The translations under genes were made by a program, and so were the position numbers. This document shows positions 20,294 to 30,033 of a stretch of DNA of 64,000 nt, in pieces; the stretch's first letter is position 1; each line of letters begins with the position of its first letter. Source of the DNA: Blastococcus fimeti (GTDB taxonomy: Bacteria; Actinomycetota; Actinomycetes; Mycobacteriales; Geodermatophilaceae); contig FNAW01000001.1 in the NCBI GenBank assembly GCA_900102115.1, forward strand, positions 186,001 to 250,000. Reading direction: 5' to 3'. The notes under the pieces are model-generated. The model had not been told where the DNA came from. It ran no database searches and was given only the letters and a program-made list of their open reading frames with translations.

Positions 20294-21817
20294 TCAGTCG
20301 TCGTCCCGGTCCCGGTCCCGGTCCCTGCCCTCGCGCCCGTTGCCGTTGCCGTTGCCGTTGCCCGGCCTCTCCTCGTCGGCCCCGTCGCCGTTCCCGTTCC
20401 CTGTCCCCTCGTCGCCGTCGCCCTGGTCGCCCTCGTCGACCGGCGCAGGATCGGGAGCGGGGGGCGGAGCGGGGACCGGGGGCACGGCGTGGTCCAGCCG
20501 GACCAGGGCGTCCGGCGGCAGGGTGCCGGCCGGGGCGACCGCGATGACCCGCCCGGAGGCGACGTCCCCGGTCTCGACCGCCCGGAGCTCGACGCGGAGC
20601 CCACGGGCGACCAGCTCGGCCTGCACCTCGCCGACCGGGCGGCCGAGCAGATCGGCGGCGACGACGTCGACGCCCGCAGGTGCGCTGGGCACGGCTGCCG
20701 TCGTCTCCGAGGGGGTCGGCTCCTCCGACACCGGTGCCGCCGTGGACGTCGCACCGTCGCGGAGCGCCGTCGCGACGACGGCTCCGCCCACGGCGAGCAG
20801 CAGCGCGGTCAGCAGGACCGCCACCGGCCACCGGCGGCGACGCCGTCGGGGCACCGGTGCGGCGGCGGGGGCCGGGCCCGGCCCCGGCACGACCGGGAGG
20901 ACCGCGGTCGCGGGCGGCGCGACGGTCCGCGGCAGGACCGCGGTCCGGGACAGCGCGGTGGTGCGGGGCGCGGGCGTCGCGGAGCCGCCGGCCCGGACGA
21001 CGTCGACGGCATCGCGCAGCGCGGAGCCGTCCGCGAACCGGGCCGCGGGGTCCTTGGCCATCGCGCGCTCCACCAGCGCCCGCACGGCCGGCGGGATCCC
21101 CGCCGGGAGCGGGTCGGGGTGCTCGCGGATCTGCATGACCGCGATCTGGACGGCGCTCTCCCCCTCGAACGCGCGCCGGCCGGCCAGGCACTCGTAGCCG
21201 ACCGTGCCGAGGGCGTAGACGTCGCTCGCCGGGCCCGCCGGCCGGCCGGACGCCTGCTCCGGGGAGAGGTAGTGCGCCGTCCCCATCACCTGCCCGGTGG
21301 CCGTGACGGCGACGCCACCGGTCGAGCGGGCGATGCCGAAGTCGGTCAGCTTCACCCGGCCGTCCAGGCCCACGAGCAGGTTGGCCGGCTTGATGTCCCG
21401 GTGCACGACCCCGGCCGCGTGGGCGGCGCCCAGCCCGTCCGCGGCCTGCCGGAGGACGTCCAGGGTGCGCGGCACGTCCAGCGACCCCTCGCGGCGGAGC
21501 ACGTCGGCGAGCGACTCGCCCTCCACCAGTTCCATCACCAGGTATGCCAGCGGCGGCCTCGCCGGAGTGGCCGGCAGCTCGCCGTAGTCGAACACCGCGG
21601 CGATGTGCGGGTGGACGAGGGTGGCGGCGTGCTGCGCCTCCGAGCGGAACCGGGCGCGGAAGGCCGGGTCCGCCGCGAACTGGTCGCGCAGCACCTTCAC
21701 CGCGACCGGGCGGTCGAGCAGGGTGTCCCGCCCGCGCCACACCTGGCCCATGCCGCCGCCGGCGATCAGCGAGCCCAGCCGGTAGCGGTTCGCGATCAGC
21801 TCCTGCGGTGCCGTCAC
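20294..21817 (-). CDS. Transmembrane Ser/Thr protein kinase with one PASTA domain
   Basis: PknB-like kinase of 507 residues. The kinase domain spans residues 12-275 with the glycine loop GGGMGQV, K41, E60, HRDIKPAN (D141), DFG (159-161) and SPEQ. A proline-rich linker and a single membrane helix (331-351) after RRRRRRW follow. One extracellular PASTA domain (about 385-446) comes next, then an acidic tail of Asp-Gly, Asn-Gly and Arg-Asp repeats, encoded partly by four copies of GTTGCC (20339-20362, plus strand). PASTA domains bind muropeptides or lipid II. The GTG start overlaps prmC by four bases. M. tuberculosis has no kinase at this position. Confidence 0.93.
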   Translation of the reverse strand: MTAPQELIANRYRLGSLIAGGGMGQVWRGRDTLLDRPVAVKVLRDQFAADPAFRARFRSEAQHAATLVHPHIAAVFDYGELPATPARPPLAYLVMELVEGESLADVLRREGSLDVPRTLDVLRQAADGLGAAHAAGVVHRDIKPANLLVGLDGRVKLTDFGIARSTGGVAVTATGQVMGTAHYLSPEQASGRPAGPASDVYALGTVGYECLAGRRAFEGESAVQIAVMQIREHPDPLPAGIPPAVRALVERAMAKDPAARFADGSALRDAVDVVRAGGSATPAPRTTALSRTAVLPRTVAPPATAVLPVVPGPGPAPAAAPVPRRRRRRWPVAVLLTALLLAVGGAVVATALRDGATSTAAPVSEEPTPSETTAAVPSAPAGVDVVAADLLGRPVGEVQAELVARGLRVELRAVETGDVASGRVIAVAPAGTLPPDALVRLDHAVPPVPAPPPAPDPAPVDEGDQGDGDEGTGNGNGDGADEERPGNGNGNGNGREGRDRDRDRDDD

Positions 21818-22683
21818 CGGTCCTCCCGTCCGCCTCGCCGCGCGGTCGTGAAGCGCGGTCGCCCGGCCAGGTCGGGGTGGTCCTCGACGTCGGCGAAACC
21901 GCCGTGCGACCGGACCACCGCGGGCAGCGCCGTGCCCTGCTGGTCGGCGTGCTCGACGCCCAGCCATCCGCCGGGACGGAGCAGCCGGGCGGCGACACCC
22001 AGCATCCCGCGCACGACGTCGAGCCCGTCCGGTCCACCCCACAGCGCCAGCGGCGGGTCGTGGTCGGCGACCTCGCGCGGGATCCGCGCCCCGTCGGGCA
22101 CGTAGGGCGGGTTGGAGACGACGACGTCGACCCGGCCGTCGAGCTCGGACAGCAGGCCCGGGTCGGTCATGTCGCCGGCGACCACGCCCACCGGGGTGTC
22201 CCCGGCACCGATCCGGTCGAGCGCGTTGTGCCGGGTCCAGGCGATGGCACCGGGGTCGTGCTCGACCGCGGTCACCCGCGCGCCGGGGTGCTCCTGCGCG
22301 ATCGACAGCGCGAGCGCACCGGAGCCGCTGCCGAGGTCGACGACGATCGGTCCGTCGAGCCCGACGAGGCGCTCGAGCGCCCACTCGGCGAGCAGTTCGG
22401 TCTCCGGGCGGGGCACGAACACCCCCGGCCCGACGGCGAGCTCGAGCCGCCGGAACGGGGCCCGGCCGGTCAGGTGCTGGAGCGGCACGCGGTCGGCGCG
22501 CTGGTCGAGCAGCGCCGCGAACCGGGTCGCGTCGTCGTCGGCGACGTCGGCCAGCGTGAGCAGCCCCGCGCGCGACCGGCCGACCACGTGGGCCAGCAGC
22601 AGCTCGGCGTCCACCCGCGGGGACTCGACACCGGCCTCGGCGAGCCGCCGGGCGGCGTCGGCCAGGAGCGTGCTGCACCTCAC
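21814..22683 (-). CDS. prmC: Release factor glutamine N5-methyltransferase (PrmC)
   Basis: PrmC methylates the glutamine of the GGQ motif in release factors RF1 and RF2 using S-adenosylmethionine. The 289 residues have the N-terminal helical domain, the SAM-binding IVVDLGSGSGALALSIA and the catalytic NPPYVP. It lies 14 bases after prfA, whose product it modifies. The GTG start at 22683 gives VRCSTLLADAARRLAEAG. It overlaps the downstream kinase gene as GTGA. Confidence 0.95.
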   Translation of the reverse strand: MRCSTLLADAARRLAEAGVESPRVDAELLLAHVVGRSRAGLLTLADVADDDATRFAALLDQRADRVPLQHLTGRAPFRRLELAVGPGVFVPRPETELLAEWALERLVGLDGPIVVDLGSGSGALALSIAQEHPGARVTAVEHDPGAIAWTRHNALDRIGAGDTPVGVVAGDMTDPGLLSELDGRVDVVVSNPPYVPDGARIPREVADHDPPLALWGGPDGLDVVRGMLGVAARLLRPGGWLGVEHADQQGTALPAVVRSHGGFADVEDHPDLAGRPRFTTARRGGREDR

Positions 22684-22697
22684 CCCGGACCCGCCCT

Positions 22698-23768
22698 TCA
22701 GGAGCCGGCCGCCAGCAGCTCGGCGGTGTGAGCGCTGCTCAGCGCGTCGATCACCGCGTCCAGCTCGCCGTCGAGCACGGCGTCCAGGTTGTGCGACTTG
22801 TAGCCCACCCGGTGGTCGGAGATCCGGTTCTCCGGGAAGTTGTACGTCCGCACCCGCTCGCTGCGGTCGGCCGTGCGCACCTGGCTTCGCCGCTGGTCAC
22901 TGGCCGTGGCCGCGGCCTCCTCGCGGGCTGCGGCCAGCAGCCGGGAGCGCAGCACGCGCAGCGCCGACTCGCGGTTCTGCAGCTGGCTCTTCTCGTTCTG
23001 CGAGCTCACCACGATCCCGCTGGGCAGGTGCGTGATGCGGACGGCGGAGTCGGTGGTGTTCACGCTCTGCCCACCCGGGCCGGAGGAGCGGAAGACGTCG
23101 ATGCGCAGGTCGTTGGGGTCGACGGTCACGTCGACCTCCTCGGCCTCGGGCAGCACCAGGACCGCGGCCGCCGAGGTGTGGATGCGGCCCTGGCTCTCGG
23201 TGGCGGGCACCCGCTGGACCCGGTGCACGCCGCCCTCGAACTTCAGCCGCGACCAGATGCCCTCGTCGGTGCGGCTCTTGATGGCCACCGCGACGTCCTT
23301 GTAGCCGCCGAGGTCGGCGTCCTGCGCGTCGAGCACCTCGGTGGACCACCCGCGGCGCTCGGCGTAGCGCAGGTACATGCGGAGCAGGTCCCCGGCGAAC
23401 AGCGCCGACTCCGCGCCGCCCTCCCCTGCCTTGATCTCGAGGATGACGTCCTTGTCGTCGTCGGGGTCCTTGGGCAGCAGCTCCTCGTTCAGCCGGTCGG
23501 TGAGCTCCTCGATCCGGCGCTCGAGAGCGGTCGCCTCGGCGGCGAAGGAGGCGTCCTCGGCGGCGAGTTCCCGGGCGGTACCGAGATCACCGCGGGCCTC
23601 GTCGAGGGCGCGGGCGGTCTCCACGAGCGGGGCCAGCCGGGCGTAGCGGCGGCTCAACCGGCGGGCGCGGGCCTGGTCCCCGTGCACCGCCGGGTCGGCG
23701 AGCTCCTGCTCCAGCGACGCGTGCTCGGCGAGCAGGCTCGCCAGCCGGTCGGGTGCGGGGGTGCTCAT
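22698..23768 (-). CDS. prfA: Peptide chain release factor 1
   Basis: RF1 ends translation at UAA and UAG. The 356 residues contain the stop-codon-reading tripeptide in [16 protein letters not shown] and the GGQ hydrolysis motif in [17 protein letters not shown]. The start is ATG 23768 ([16 protein letters not shown]); the frame is open further but crosses the rpmE terminator. Confidence 0.97.
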   Translation of the reverse strand: MSTPAPDRLASLLAEHASLEQELADPAVHGDQARARRLSRRYARLAPLVETARALDEARGDLGTARELAAEDASFAAEATALERRIEELTDRLNEELLPKDPDDDKDVILEIKAGEGGAESALFAGDLLRMYLRYAERRGWSTEVLDAQDADLGGYKDVAVAIKSRTDEGIWSRLKFEGGVHRVQRVPATESQGRIHTSAAAVLVLPEAEEVDVTVDPNDLRIDVFRSSGPGGQSVNTTDSAVRITHLPSGIVVSSQNEKSQLQNRESALRVLRSRLLAAAREEAAATASDQRRSQVRTADRSERVRTYNFPENRISDHRVGYKSHNLDAVLDGELDAVIDALSSAHTAELLAAGS

Positions 23769-23805
23769 CGGGTTCCTCCTGCCTGCGATCGGGTCCGGAC
23801 ACGAC

Positions 23806-23845
23806 GACGGCGCCCGCCCCACCGGATGGTGGGACGGGCGCCGTC
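23806..23845 (-). terminator. Strong terminator after rpmE
   Basis: Stem GACGGCGCCCGCCCCACC, loop GGAT, then the complementary arm, with a single C/A mismatch. It lies between the rpmE stop and the prfA start and should insulate the two genes. Confidence 0.8.
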
Positions 23846-23852
23846 GGAGGTG

Positions 23853-24098
23853 CTACTTGGCGTCTGCGGGCGCCTCGGCGGACGTGCCGGTGGAGCGCTT
23901 GCCGAACCGCTTCTCGAAGCGGGCGACGCGGCCACCGGTGTCGAGGATGCGCTGCTTGCCGGTGTAGAAGGGGTGGCAGGCCGAGCAGGTCTCGACGGTG
24001 AGGGTGCCCGTGGGCGAGGTGCTGCGGGTGGTGAAGGTGTTGCCGCAGCCGCAGGTCACGGTGGTGACGTTGTAGGCCGGGTGGATGTCGGGCTTCAT
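23853..24098 (-). CDS. rpmE: 50S ribosomal protein bL31, zinc-binding type
   Basis: 81-residue L31 with the zinc-ribbon cysteines CGCGNTF and [11 protein letters not shown] (the C+ form). The tail after KRFGKRS is a short alanine-rich extension. It stands alone between rho and prfA with its own promoter and terminator. The promoter matches the SigR/SigH consensus closely, as known for rpmE in Streptomyces. The ATG at 24098 is preceded by GAAGAGGCAG. Confidence 0.96.
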   Translation of the reverse strand: MKPDIHPAYNVTTVTCGCGNTFTTRSTSPTGTLTVETCSACHPFYTGKQRILDTGGRVARFEKRFGKRSTGTSAEAPADAK

Positions 24099-24141
24099 GG
24101 CTGCTGCCTCTTCTACGAAGTCTGGGTCGTTCGATGCTGTG

Positions 24142-24167
24142 AACGCCGGGGACCGGACGGCTATTTC
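24142..24167 (-). promoter_or_regulatory. Probable SigR/SigH-type promoter of rpmE
   Basis: On the minus strand, GAAAT (24163-24167), 18 bases and GTT (24142-24144). The SigR consensus is GGAAT-N18-GTT, so four of five -35 bases match and the spacing is exact. Read instead as GGAAA, the spacing is 19. The predicted start lies about 35 bases before the ATG. Confidence 0.55.
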
Positions 24168-24195
24168 CGGTGCGTCGGCGGGGCTCGGTCGATCA

Positions 24196-24214
24196 GTCTC
24201 CCAGATCGGGAGAC
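24196..24214 (-). terminator. Small hairpin downstream of rho
   Basis: Perfect 7-bp stem GTCTCCC/GGGAGAC with a 5-base loop, 21 bases beyond the rho stop. No T-run; possibly a weak terminator or mRNA 3' end. Confidence 0.4.
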
Positions 24215-24234
24215 CGGCCGGCCGCGGCCCCCTG

Positions 24235-26478
24235 CTAGTCCTTGTCGGGACCGAGCGTCGTCTTCTGGATCTGCATGAGGAACTCGACGTTGTTGCGCGT
24301 CTTCTTCAGCTTGTCCAGGAGCAGTTCGAGCGCCTGCTGGGGCTCCAGCGCACCGAGGACCCGGCGCAGCTTGATGACGATGGCCAGCTCGTCGGGCGAC
24401 ATGAGGATCTCCTCCTTGCGCGTGCCCGACGCATTGACGTCGACCGCCGGGAAGACCCGCTTGTCCGCCAGCCGGCGGTCGAGCTTGATCTCGGCGTTCC
24501 CGGTGCCCTTGAACTCCTCGAAGATGACCGTGTCCATCGTGGAGCCGGTCTCGACCAGCGCCGAGGCGATGATCGTGAGCGAGCCACCGTTCTCGATGTT
24601 GCGGGCAGCACCCAGGAAGCGCTTCGGCGGGTACAGCGCCGTGGAGTCGACACCGCCGGAGAGGATGCGCCCGCTGGCGGGGGCCGCCAGGTTGTAGGCG
24701 CGGCCCAGGCGGGTGATCGAGTCCAGCAGGACGACGACGTCGTGGCCCATCTCGACCAGCCGCTTGGCCCGCTCGATGGAGAGCTCGGCGACCGTGGTGT
24801 GGTCCGACGGCGGCCGGTCGAAGGTCGAGGCGATGACCTCGCCCTTCACCGAGCGCTGCATGTCGGTGACCTCTTCGGGCCGCTCGTCGACGAGGACGAC
24901 CATCAGGTGGCACTCGGGGTTGTTCGTGGTGATCGCGTTGGCCAGCGCCTGCAGGACCATCGTCTTGCCGGCCTTGGGGGGCGACACGATGAGCGCGCGC
25001 TGCCCCTTGCCGATCGGCATGACCAGGTCGATGACCCGGGTGGTGAGCAGGTGCGGCTCGGTCTCCAGCCGCAGGCGGTCCTGCGGGTAGAGCGGGGTCA
25101 GCTTGGTGAACTCGGGGCGGTTCTTCGCCTGCTCCGGGTCCAGGCCGTTGACCGTGTCCAGCCGGACCAGCGCGTTGTACTTGTCCTTGCGCTCGCCCTC
25201 GCGCGGCTGGCGGACGGCGCCGGTGATCGCGTCACCGCGACGCAGGCCGTAGCGGCGCACCTGCGACAGCGAGACGTAGACGTCGTTCGGGCCGGTGAGG
25301 TAGCCCGACGTGCGCACGAAGGCGTAGTTGTCGAGCACGTCGAGGATGCCGGCCACGGGCAGCAGGACGTCGTCCTCGCTGATCGTGGGCTCGCCCTGGT
25401 CGAAGCGCTCGCGGCCTCCGACGGCGGCGCCGCCGCGCTTGTTGCGGTCGCGGTAGCGCCGGCCGCGACGGCCGCGGCCGCCCTCGAAGTCGTCGTCGTC
25501 CTCGTCGGCGTTGGGCCCGCGAGGCGCCTCGGTGCGGTTGTCGTTCCGGTTGCCCGGACGGCCGTCCCGGTCGGTGCGCTCGCTGCGGTCGGGGCCGCGG
25601 TTGCCGTCCCGGTTGCCCTCGCGGGCACCGTCGCGGTTGGTCTCGCGGGCACCGTCGCGGTTGCCGCGCTCGGGCCGGTCGCCGCGGTCGGTGCGGTCGT
25701 TGCCGTCGCGGTTGGCCCGCTCCGGACGCTCGCCGCGCTCGGCACTGTCGCGGCTCGCGCCGTCCCGGTTGGCGGTGTCGCGGTTGGCGGTGTCGCGGTT
25801 GTTCTCGCGGTTGCCGTCCCGGTCGGCGCGGCTGCGGTTCCGGTCGCGGCTGCGCGCCGGCCGGTCGCCGTCGCGCTGCTCGCCGTCGGCCTGCTCGGCG
25901 TCACGCGGCTCGGCATCGCGCTGTGGCTCGGCGTCGCGCGGCTGCTCGGCCTCGCGCTGCGGGGCCTCGGCGGGCGCCGCTGCCTCGGCGGCCGGACGCT
26001 CGTCGGCGACGGAGCGGTCGGTCGCGGCAGCCGGCTCGGCGGTCGGGGAGCCGGCCGGGCGGCTGGCGCCGCGGCGGGACCGGGCCGGGCGGGCGTCGGC
26101 GTCCTTCGTGGTGACCGGGCCGCCGTTGGCGCCACCGCTGATCGGTGCCTCGAGCGGGACGGCCGTCGCGGCCACGCCCCGGGCGCGGTCGGCGCCGTCG
26201 GCGCTGTCGTCCTTGGCCTCGGCGCGCGGCGCCGGGGTGCTGCTGTCGCCGCCCACCTGGCGCGCGGAGATGGCGGCCACGAGGTCGCCCTTGCGCATGC
26301 GTCCGGTGCCGGAGATGCCGAGCTCGGCCGCCAGGCGCTGCAGTTCGGGCAGCAGCATCCCGGACAGGCCGGCGCCGCGGCGGCGGGCACGGCCCGCCGT
26401 CTCTGGAGCGGCGGGTGCCTCGCTCGTGCCGGCGGCGTCGTGCGCGCCGGTCATGGCGAGGTCGGTGCTTTCGCTCAC
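24235..26478 (-). CDS. rho: Transcription termination factor Rho with a long disordered insert
   Basis: Hexameric RNA helicase that ends transcription. The GTG start at 26478 ([11 protein letters not shown]) gives 747 residues against about 420 in E. coli. The Rho N-terminal helical domain is at 37-75 ([20 protein letters not shown]). Residues about 76-350 are a low-complexity insert rich in Arg, Asp, Asn and Gly with repeated NRDG and RDxxN units. The RNA-binding domain is at about 365-440 ([18 protein letters not shown]). The ATPase domain has the P-loop SPPKAGKT (499-506), [13 protein letters not shown] and [13 protein letters not shown]. Such inserts are known in actinobacterial Rho and add RNA affinity. 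Confidence 0.95.
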   Translation of the reverse strand: MSESTDLAMTGAHDAAGTSEAPAAPETAGRARRRGAGLSGMLLPELQRLAAELGISGTGRMRKGDLVAAISARQVGGDSSTPAPRAEAKDDSADGADRARGVAATAVPLEAPISGGANGGPVTTKDADARPARSRRGASRPAGSPTAEPAAATDRSVADERPAAEAAAPAEAPQREAEQPRDAEPQRDAEPRDAEQADGEQRDGDRPARSRDRNRSRADRDGNRENNRDTANRDTANRDGASRDSAERGERPERANRDGNDRTDRGDRPERGNRDGARETNRDGAREGNRDGNRGPDRSERTDRDGRPGNRNDNRTEAPRGPNADEDDDDFEGGRGRRGRRYRDRNKRGGAAVGGRERFDQGEPTISEDDVLLPVAGILDVLDNYAFVRTSGYLTGPNDVYVSLSQVRRYGLRRGDAITGAVRQPREGERKDKYNALVRLDTVNGLDPEQAKNRPEFTKLTPLYPQDRLRLETEPHLLTTRVIDLVMPIGKGQRALIVSPPKAGKTMVLQALANAITTNNPECHLMVVLVDERPEEVTDMQRSVKGEVIASTFDRPPSDHTTVAELSIERAKRLVEMGHDVVVLLDSITRLGRAYNLAAPASGRILSGGVDSTALYPPKRFLGAARNIENGGSLTIIASALVETGSTMDTVIFEEFKGTGNAEIKLDRRLADKRVFPAVDVNASGTRKEEILMSPDELAIVIKLRRVLGALEPQQALELLLDKLKKTRNNVEFLMQIQKTTLGPDKD

Positions 26479-26661
26479 GTACAGGTCCTTCCCTGCGGTG
26501 ACCTGCGCGTTCCAGCGCAGGGGGTGCACCGCTCCGACGTGGACCCGGGCATGAGGCGGGGGCCGTGATGAGGAGCGGGGTGAAGATGCGAGGCGGATCA
26601 GCGGCGGTATCGCCGGCTTCGGCCCCACGCGAGGCTCGCCCGAGTGGGCGGCTACGCCGTG

Positions 26662-26690
26662 AGCCTAGACGCAGCTCACGGTCTGGACAA
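26662..26690 (-). promoter_or_regulatory. Probable housekeeping promoter of rho
   Basis: Minus-strand -35 TTGTCC (26685-26690), 17-base spacer, -10 TAGGCT (26662-26667), predicting a leader of about 175 bases before the rho GTG. The -10 box lies in an 8-bp inverted repeat, CCGTGAGC/GCTCACGG (26657-26681). The gap 26479-26717 holds no other gene that I can support. Confidence 0.5.
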
Positions 26691-26717
26691 CACCGGTTGT
26701 TTCCAGCGTGTTCCTCG

Positions 26718-27656
26718 TTACCGAGACGATACCCGAGGTCCCGCCTGCACCGTCGCGCCGGCCCGGTCGACCTCCAGCGGGAGCACCCGCCACCCGTCCG
26801 GCACCAGCGCGCGGATCTCGCCCACGCGGACGGCCGTGCCGGCGTCCCGGTCCCCGGGGTGCCGCCGGGTCAGGACCAGCAGGCTCGGCCCCGCCCCGGA
26901 CACGACGGCGGCGTGCCCCGCGGCGCGCAGCCGCCCGACGAGGTCGTGCGAGCCCGGCATCGCCGCGCCGCGCTGCGCCTGGTGCAGCCGGTCCTCGGTG
27001 GCCTCGAGCAGCAGCTCGGGGGCCGCGGTGAGCGCGTGGACCAGCAGGCCCGAGCGCCCGGCGTTGAACGCCGCGTCGGCGTGCGGCACCAGTTCGGGCA
27101 GGAGGCCGCGGGCGACGTGCGTGGAGAGCGTCGTCTCCGGCACGAGGACCACGGGCAGCACCTCGTCGGAGACGGCGAGCCGGTCGGCGCGGGCCCCGGC
27201 GTCCCCCATCCAGGACAGCGTCGCCCCGCCGAGCAGGCACGCGGCGACGTTGTCGGGGTGCCCCTCGATCTCGGTCGCCAGCCGCAGCACGGCGTCCTGG
27301 TCGACGGCGTCGACCGTCGGGCACAGCGCCCAGGCGCCCAGCACACCGGCGACGACGGCGGCCGCGGAGGACCCCATCCCCCGCCCCTGCGGGATGCCGT
27401 TCCGCGTGACGATCCGCAGTCCGGCCGGCGTCCAGCCGAGCTCGGCGCACGCGGCGCGGAAGGCGCGCACGACCAGGTGGGACTCGTCGGCGGGCAGCGT
27501 CTCCGCGCCCTCCCCGGTCATGACGACGTCGAGGCCGCCGTCGGTGACGGTGAACTCGAGCTCGTCGTGCACCGACAGCGCCAGCCCGGCGCAGTCGAAG
27601 GCCGGACCCAGGTTGGCGCTGGTGGCCGGGACGCGGACCCGGACCGCCGTGCTCAC
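26718..27656 (-). CDS. thrB: Homoserine kinase
   Basis: GHMP-family kinase that phosphorylates homoserine with ATP in threonine synthesis. The 312 residues show [18 protein letters not shown] at the N-terminus, the ATP loop [16 protein letters not shown] and the C-terminal [12 protein letters not shown]. The GTG start at 27656 overlaps the thrC stop as GTGA. It is the last gene of the argS-lysA-hom-thrC-thrB run and ends in TAA, rare in this window. Confidence 0.95.
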   Translation of the reverse strand: MSTAVRVRVPATSANLGPAFDCAGLALSVHDELEFTVTDGGLDVVMTGEGAETLPADESHLVVRAFRAACAELGWTPAGLRIVTRNGIPQGRGMGSSAAAVVAGVLGAWALCPTVDAVDQDAVLRLATEIEGHPDNVAACLLGGATLSWMGDAGARADRLAVSDEVLPVVLVPETTLSTHVARGLLPELVPHADAAFNAGRSGLLVHALTAAPELLLEATEDRLHQAQRGAAMPGSHDLVGRLRAAGHAAVVSGAGPSLLVLTRRHPGDRDAGTAVRVGEIRALVPDGWRVLPLEVDRAGATVQAGPRVSSR

Positions 27657-28741
27657 AGGCCCAGCTGGGCAGCCGCCGCGGCGGCGTCGACGGGGATCGT
27701 GACCGGGGCGGGTGCACCGGAGATGGCCCACTCCGGGTCCTTGAGCCCGTTCCCGGTGACCGTGCAGACGATCCGCTGGCCGGGCTCGAGCTCCCCCGCG
27801 GCGTGCACCTGCAGCAGGCCGGCGACCGAGGCCGCCGACGCGGGCTCGACGAAGACGGCCTCGCTGCGGGCCAGCAGCCGGTAGGCCGAGAGGATCGCCC
27901 GGTCGGTGACGGCGTCGATCCGGCCGCCGGACTCGTCCCGGGCGGCGAGCGCCTTGGTCCAGGACGCGGGGTTGCCGATCCGGATCGCGGTGGCGATGGT
28001 GCTCGGGTTCTCGACCACGGCGCCGTTGACGATCGGCGCGGCGCCCGCGGCCTGGAAGCCCCACATCCGCGGGGTGCGGGTGGCCGGGCCGGGGGCCGCG
28101 GAGTCGGTGCAGTACTCGCGGTAGCCCTGCCAGTAGGCGGTGATGTTGCCGGCGTTGCCGACCGGGAGGCAGTGGATGTCCGGGGCGTCGCCCAGGACGT
28201 CGACGATCTCGAACGACGCCGTCTTCTGGCCCTCGATGCGGTACTGGTTGACGCTGTTGACCAGGCTGACCGGGTAGTCGATCGCGAGCTTGCTGGCCAG
28301 CGCCAGGCAGTCGTCGAAGTTGCCCTCGACCTGCAGCAGCTGCGCGCCGTGCACCAGCGCCTGGGCCAGCTTGCCCATCGCGATCTTGCCCTGGGGCACG
28401 AGCACGGCGCAGGTGATGCCGGCGCGGGCGGCGTAGGCGGCGGCGCTGGCGCTCGTGTTACCCGTGGAGGCGCAGATGACCGCCTTCGCGCCCTCCTCGA
28501 CGGCCTTGGTGATGGCCATCGTCATGCCGCGGTCCTTGAACGACCCGGTCGGGTTGAGGCCCTCGACCTTGAGGTAGACGTCGCAGCCCGTGCGGCGGGA
28601 CAGCTCGGGCGCCGGCAGCAGCGGGGTGTTGCCCTCCTGGAGGGTCACCACCGGGGTCGTCGCGCTGACCGGCAGCCGGGACCGGTAGGCCTCGATGAGC
28701 CCCGGCCACCCCGGGGAGACACTCGTCCGGGAAACGCTCAT
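27653..28741 (-). CDS. thrC: Threonine synthase
   Basis: PLP enzyme converting O-phosphohomoserine to threonine. The 362 residues include the PLP lysine in [11 protein letters not shown], the phosphate-binding [17 protein letters not shown], and [16 protein letters not shown]. It is the short class without the long N-terminal domain. Its ATG overlaps the hom stop by four bases (ATGA), and its stop overlaps thrB (GTGA), so all three products of the branch are translationally coupled. Confidence 0.96.
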   Translation of the reverse strand: MSVSRTSVSPGWPGLIEAYRSRLPVSATTPVVTLQEGNTPLLPAPELSRRTGCDVYLKVEGLNPTGSFKDRGMTMAITKAVEEGAKAVICASTGNTSASAAAYAARAGITCAVLVPQGKIAMGKLAQALVHGAQLLQVEGNFDDCLALASKLAIDYPVSLVNSVNQYRIEGQKTASFEIVDVLGDAPDIHCLPVGNAGNITAYWQGYREYCTDSAAPGPATRTPRMWGFQAAGAAPIVNGAVVENPSTIATAIRIGNPASWTKALAARDESGGRIDAVTDRAILSAYRLLARSEAVFVEPASAASVAGLLQVHAAGELEPGQRIVCTVTGNGLKDPEWAISGAPAPVTIPVDAAAAAAQLGL

Positions 28742-30033
28742 GACAGACCTTCCACGCGCAGGACGCTGGTGACGCCACGGACCGCGGGCATGTCCCGCAG
28801 GGCGGCGATGGTGGCGGACAGCGCCGCGTCGGGCGCGCTGTGGGTGACGATGACCAGCGTGGCGGCGTCGCCCCGGCCGGTCTGGCGGACGGTGGAGATG
28901 CTGACGTCCTGCCGCGCGAACTCCTGCGCGACGGCCGCGAGCACACCGGGGCGGTCGGCCACGTCGAGGCTGACGTGGTACCGGGTCGGGGTCTCGGCCA
29001 TCGGGCGGATCCCGAGGTCGGCGTAGCCGGTCGGGCCCTGGCCGGAGGCTCCGGCGACCCGGTTGCGCGCCACGGCCACCAGGTCGCCGAGGACGGCGCT
29101 CGCGGTGGGCTCTCCCCCGGCGCCCTGGCCGTAGAACATCAGCTGGCCCGCGGCCTCGGCCTCGACGAAGACGGCGTTGAACGCCCCGCCGACCGAGGCC
29201 AGCGGGTGGGTCGTCGGGATCATCGCCGGGTGCACCCGGACGGCCACGGTGTCCGCGCCGGCACCGTTGGGCACCCGCTCGCAGATGGCCAGCAGCTTGA
29301 CGGTGCAGCCGATCTCCGCGGCGCGGGCGACGTCGGTGGCCGAGACGGCGGAGATGCCCTCGCGGTGCACGTCGGCCGACGACACCGGGGTGTGGAACGC
29401 CAGCGAGGCCAGGATCGCCGCCTTGGCCGCGGCGTCGAAGCCGTCGACGTCGGCGGTCGGGTCGGCCTCGGCGTAGCCCAGCTCGGTGGCCTCGGCCAGC
29501 GCCTCCGCGAAGCCGGCGCCGGTCTCCGCCATGCGCGACAGGATGTAGTTCGTCGTCCCGTTGACGATGCCGACGACGCGGCGCAGCTGGTCACCGGCGA
29601 GCGACTCGCGCAGCGGCCGCAACAGCGGGATGGCGCCGGCGACGGCGGCCTCGTAGTAGAGGTCGACCCCGGCGGCGGCCGCGGCCGCGTGCAGGCCCGG
29701 GCCGTCCTCGGCCAGCAGCGCCTTGTTCGCGCTGACGACCGACTTGCCGGCCTCGAACGCCGCGTACATCAGGCTGCGGGCCGGCTCGATGCCCCCGATC
29801 ACCTCGACGACGAGGTCGACGTCGTCGCGGCGCACCAGGGCGGCGGAGTCGGTGGTGAGCAGGTGCTGCGGGACGTCGGCGTGGTGCGCCGGCCGGCGGA
29901 CGGCGATGCCGACGACCTCGATCGGCCGGCCGATGCGGGCGGTGAGGTCGTCGGCCTGGTCCTCGATGAGCCGGAGGACGGCGCTGCCGACCGTGCCGCA
30001 GCCGAGCAGCGCGACCCGCAGGGGGGCGGTCAC
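28738..30033 (-). CDS. hom: Homoserine dehydrogenase with ACT domain
   Basis: Reduces aspartate semialdehyde to homoserine, the branch point to threonine and methionine. The 431 residues have the NAD(P) motif [11 protein letters not shown], the catalytic region [12 protein letters not shown] and [15 protein letters not shown], and a C-terminal ACT domain (about 350-431, [21 protein letters not shown]), the site of threonine feedback in the family. The GTG at 30033 overlaps the lysA stop as GTGA. Confidence 0.96.
   Translation of the reverse strand: MTAPLRVALLGCGTVGSAVLRLIEDQADDLTARIGRPIEVVGIAVRRPAHHADVPQHLLTTDSAALVRRDDVDLVVEVIGGIEPARSLMYAAFEAGKSVVSANKALLAEDGPGLHAAAAAAGVDLYYEAAVAGAIPLLRPLRESLAGDQLRRVVGIVNGTTNYILSRMAETGAGFAEALAEATELGYAEADPTADVDGFDAAAKAAILASLAFHTPVSSADVHREGISAVSATDVARAAEIGCTVKLLAICERVPNGAGADTVAVRVHPAMIPTTHPLASVGGAFNAVFVEAEAAGQLMFYGQGAGGEPTASAVLGDLVAVARNRVAGASGQGPTGYADLGIRPMAETPTRYHVSLDVADRPGVLAAVAQEFARQDVSISTVRQTGRGDAATLVIVTHSAPDAALSATIAALRDMPAVRGVTSVLRVEGLS

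Noticed and set aside
20304..20362. Hexamer repeats (CCCGGT and GTTGCC) as a possible CRISPR or regulatory repeat
   Set aside because: They are short, in-frame and encode the Arg-Asp and Asn-Gly tail of the kinase; there are no spacers.
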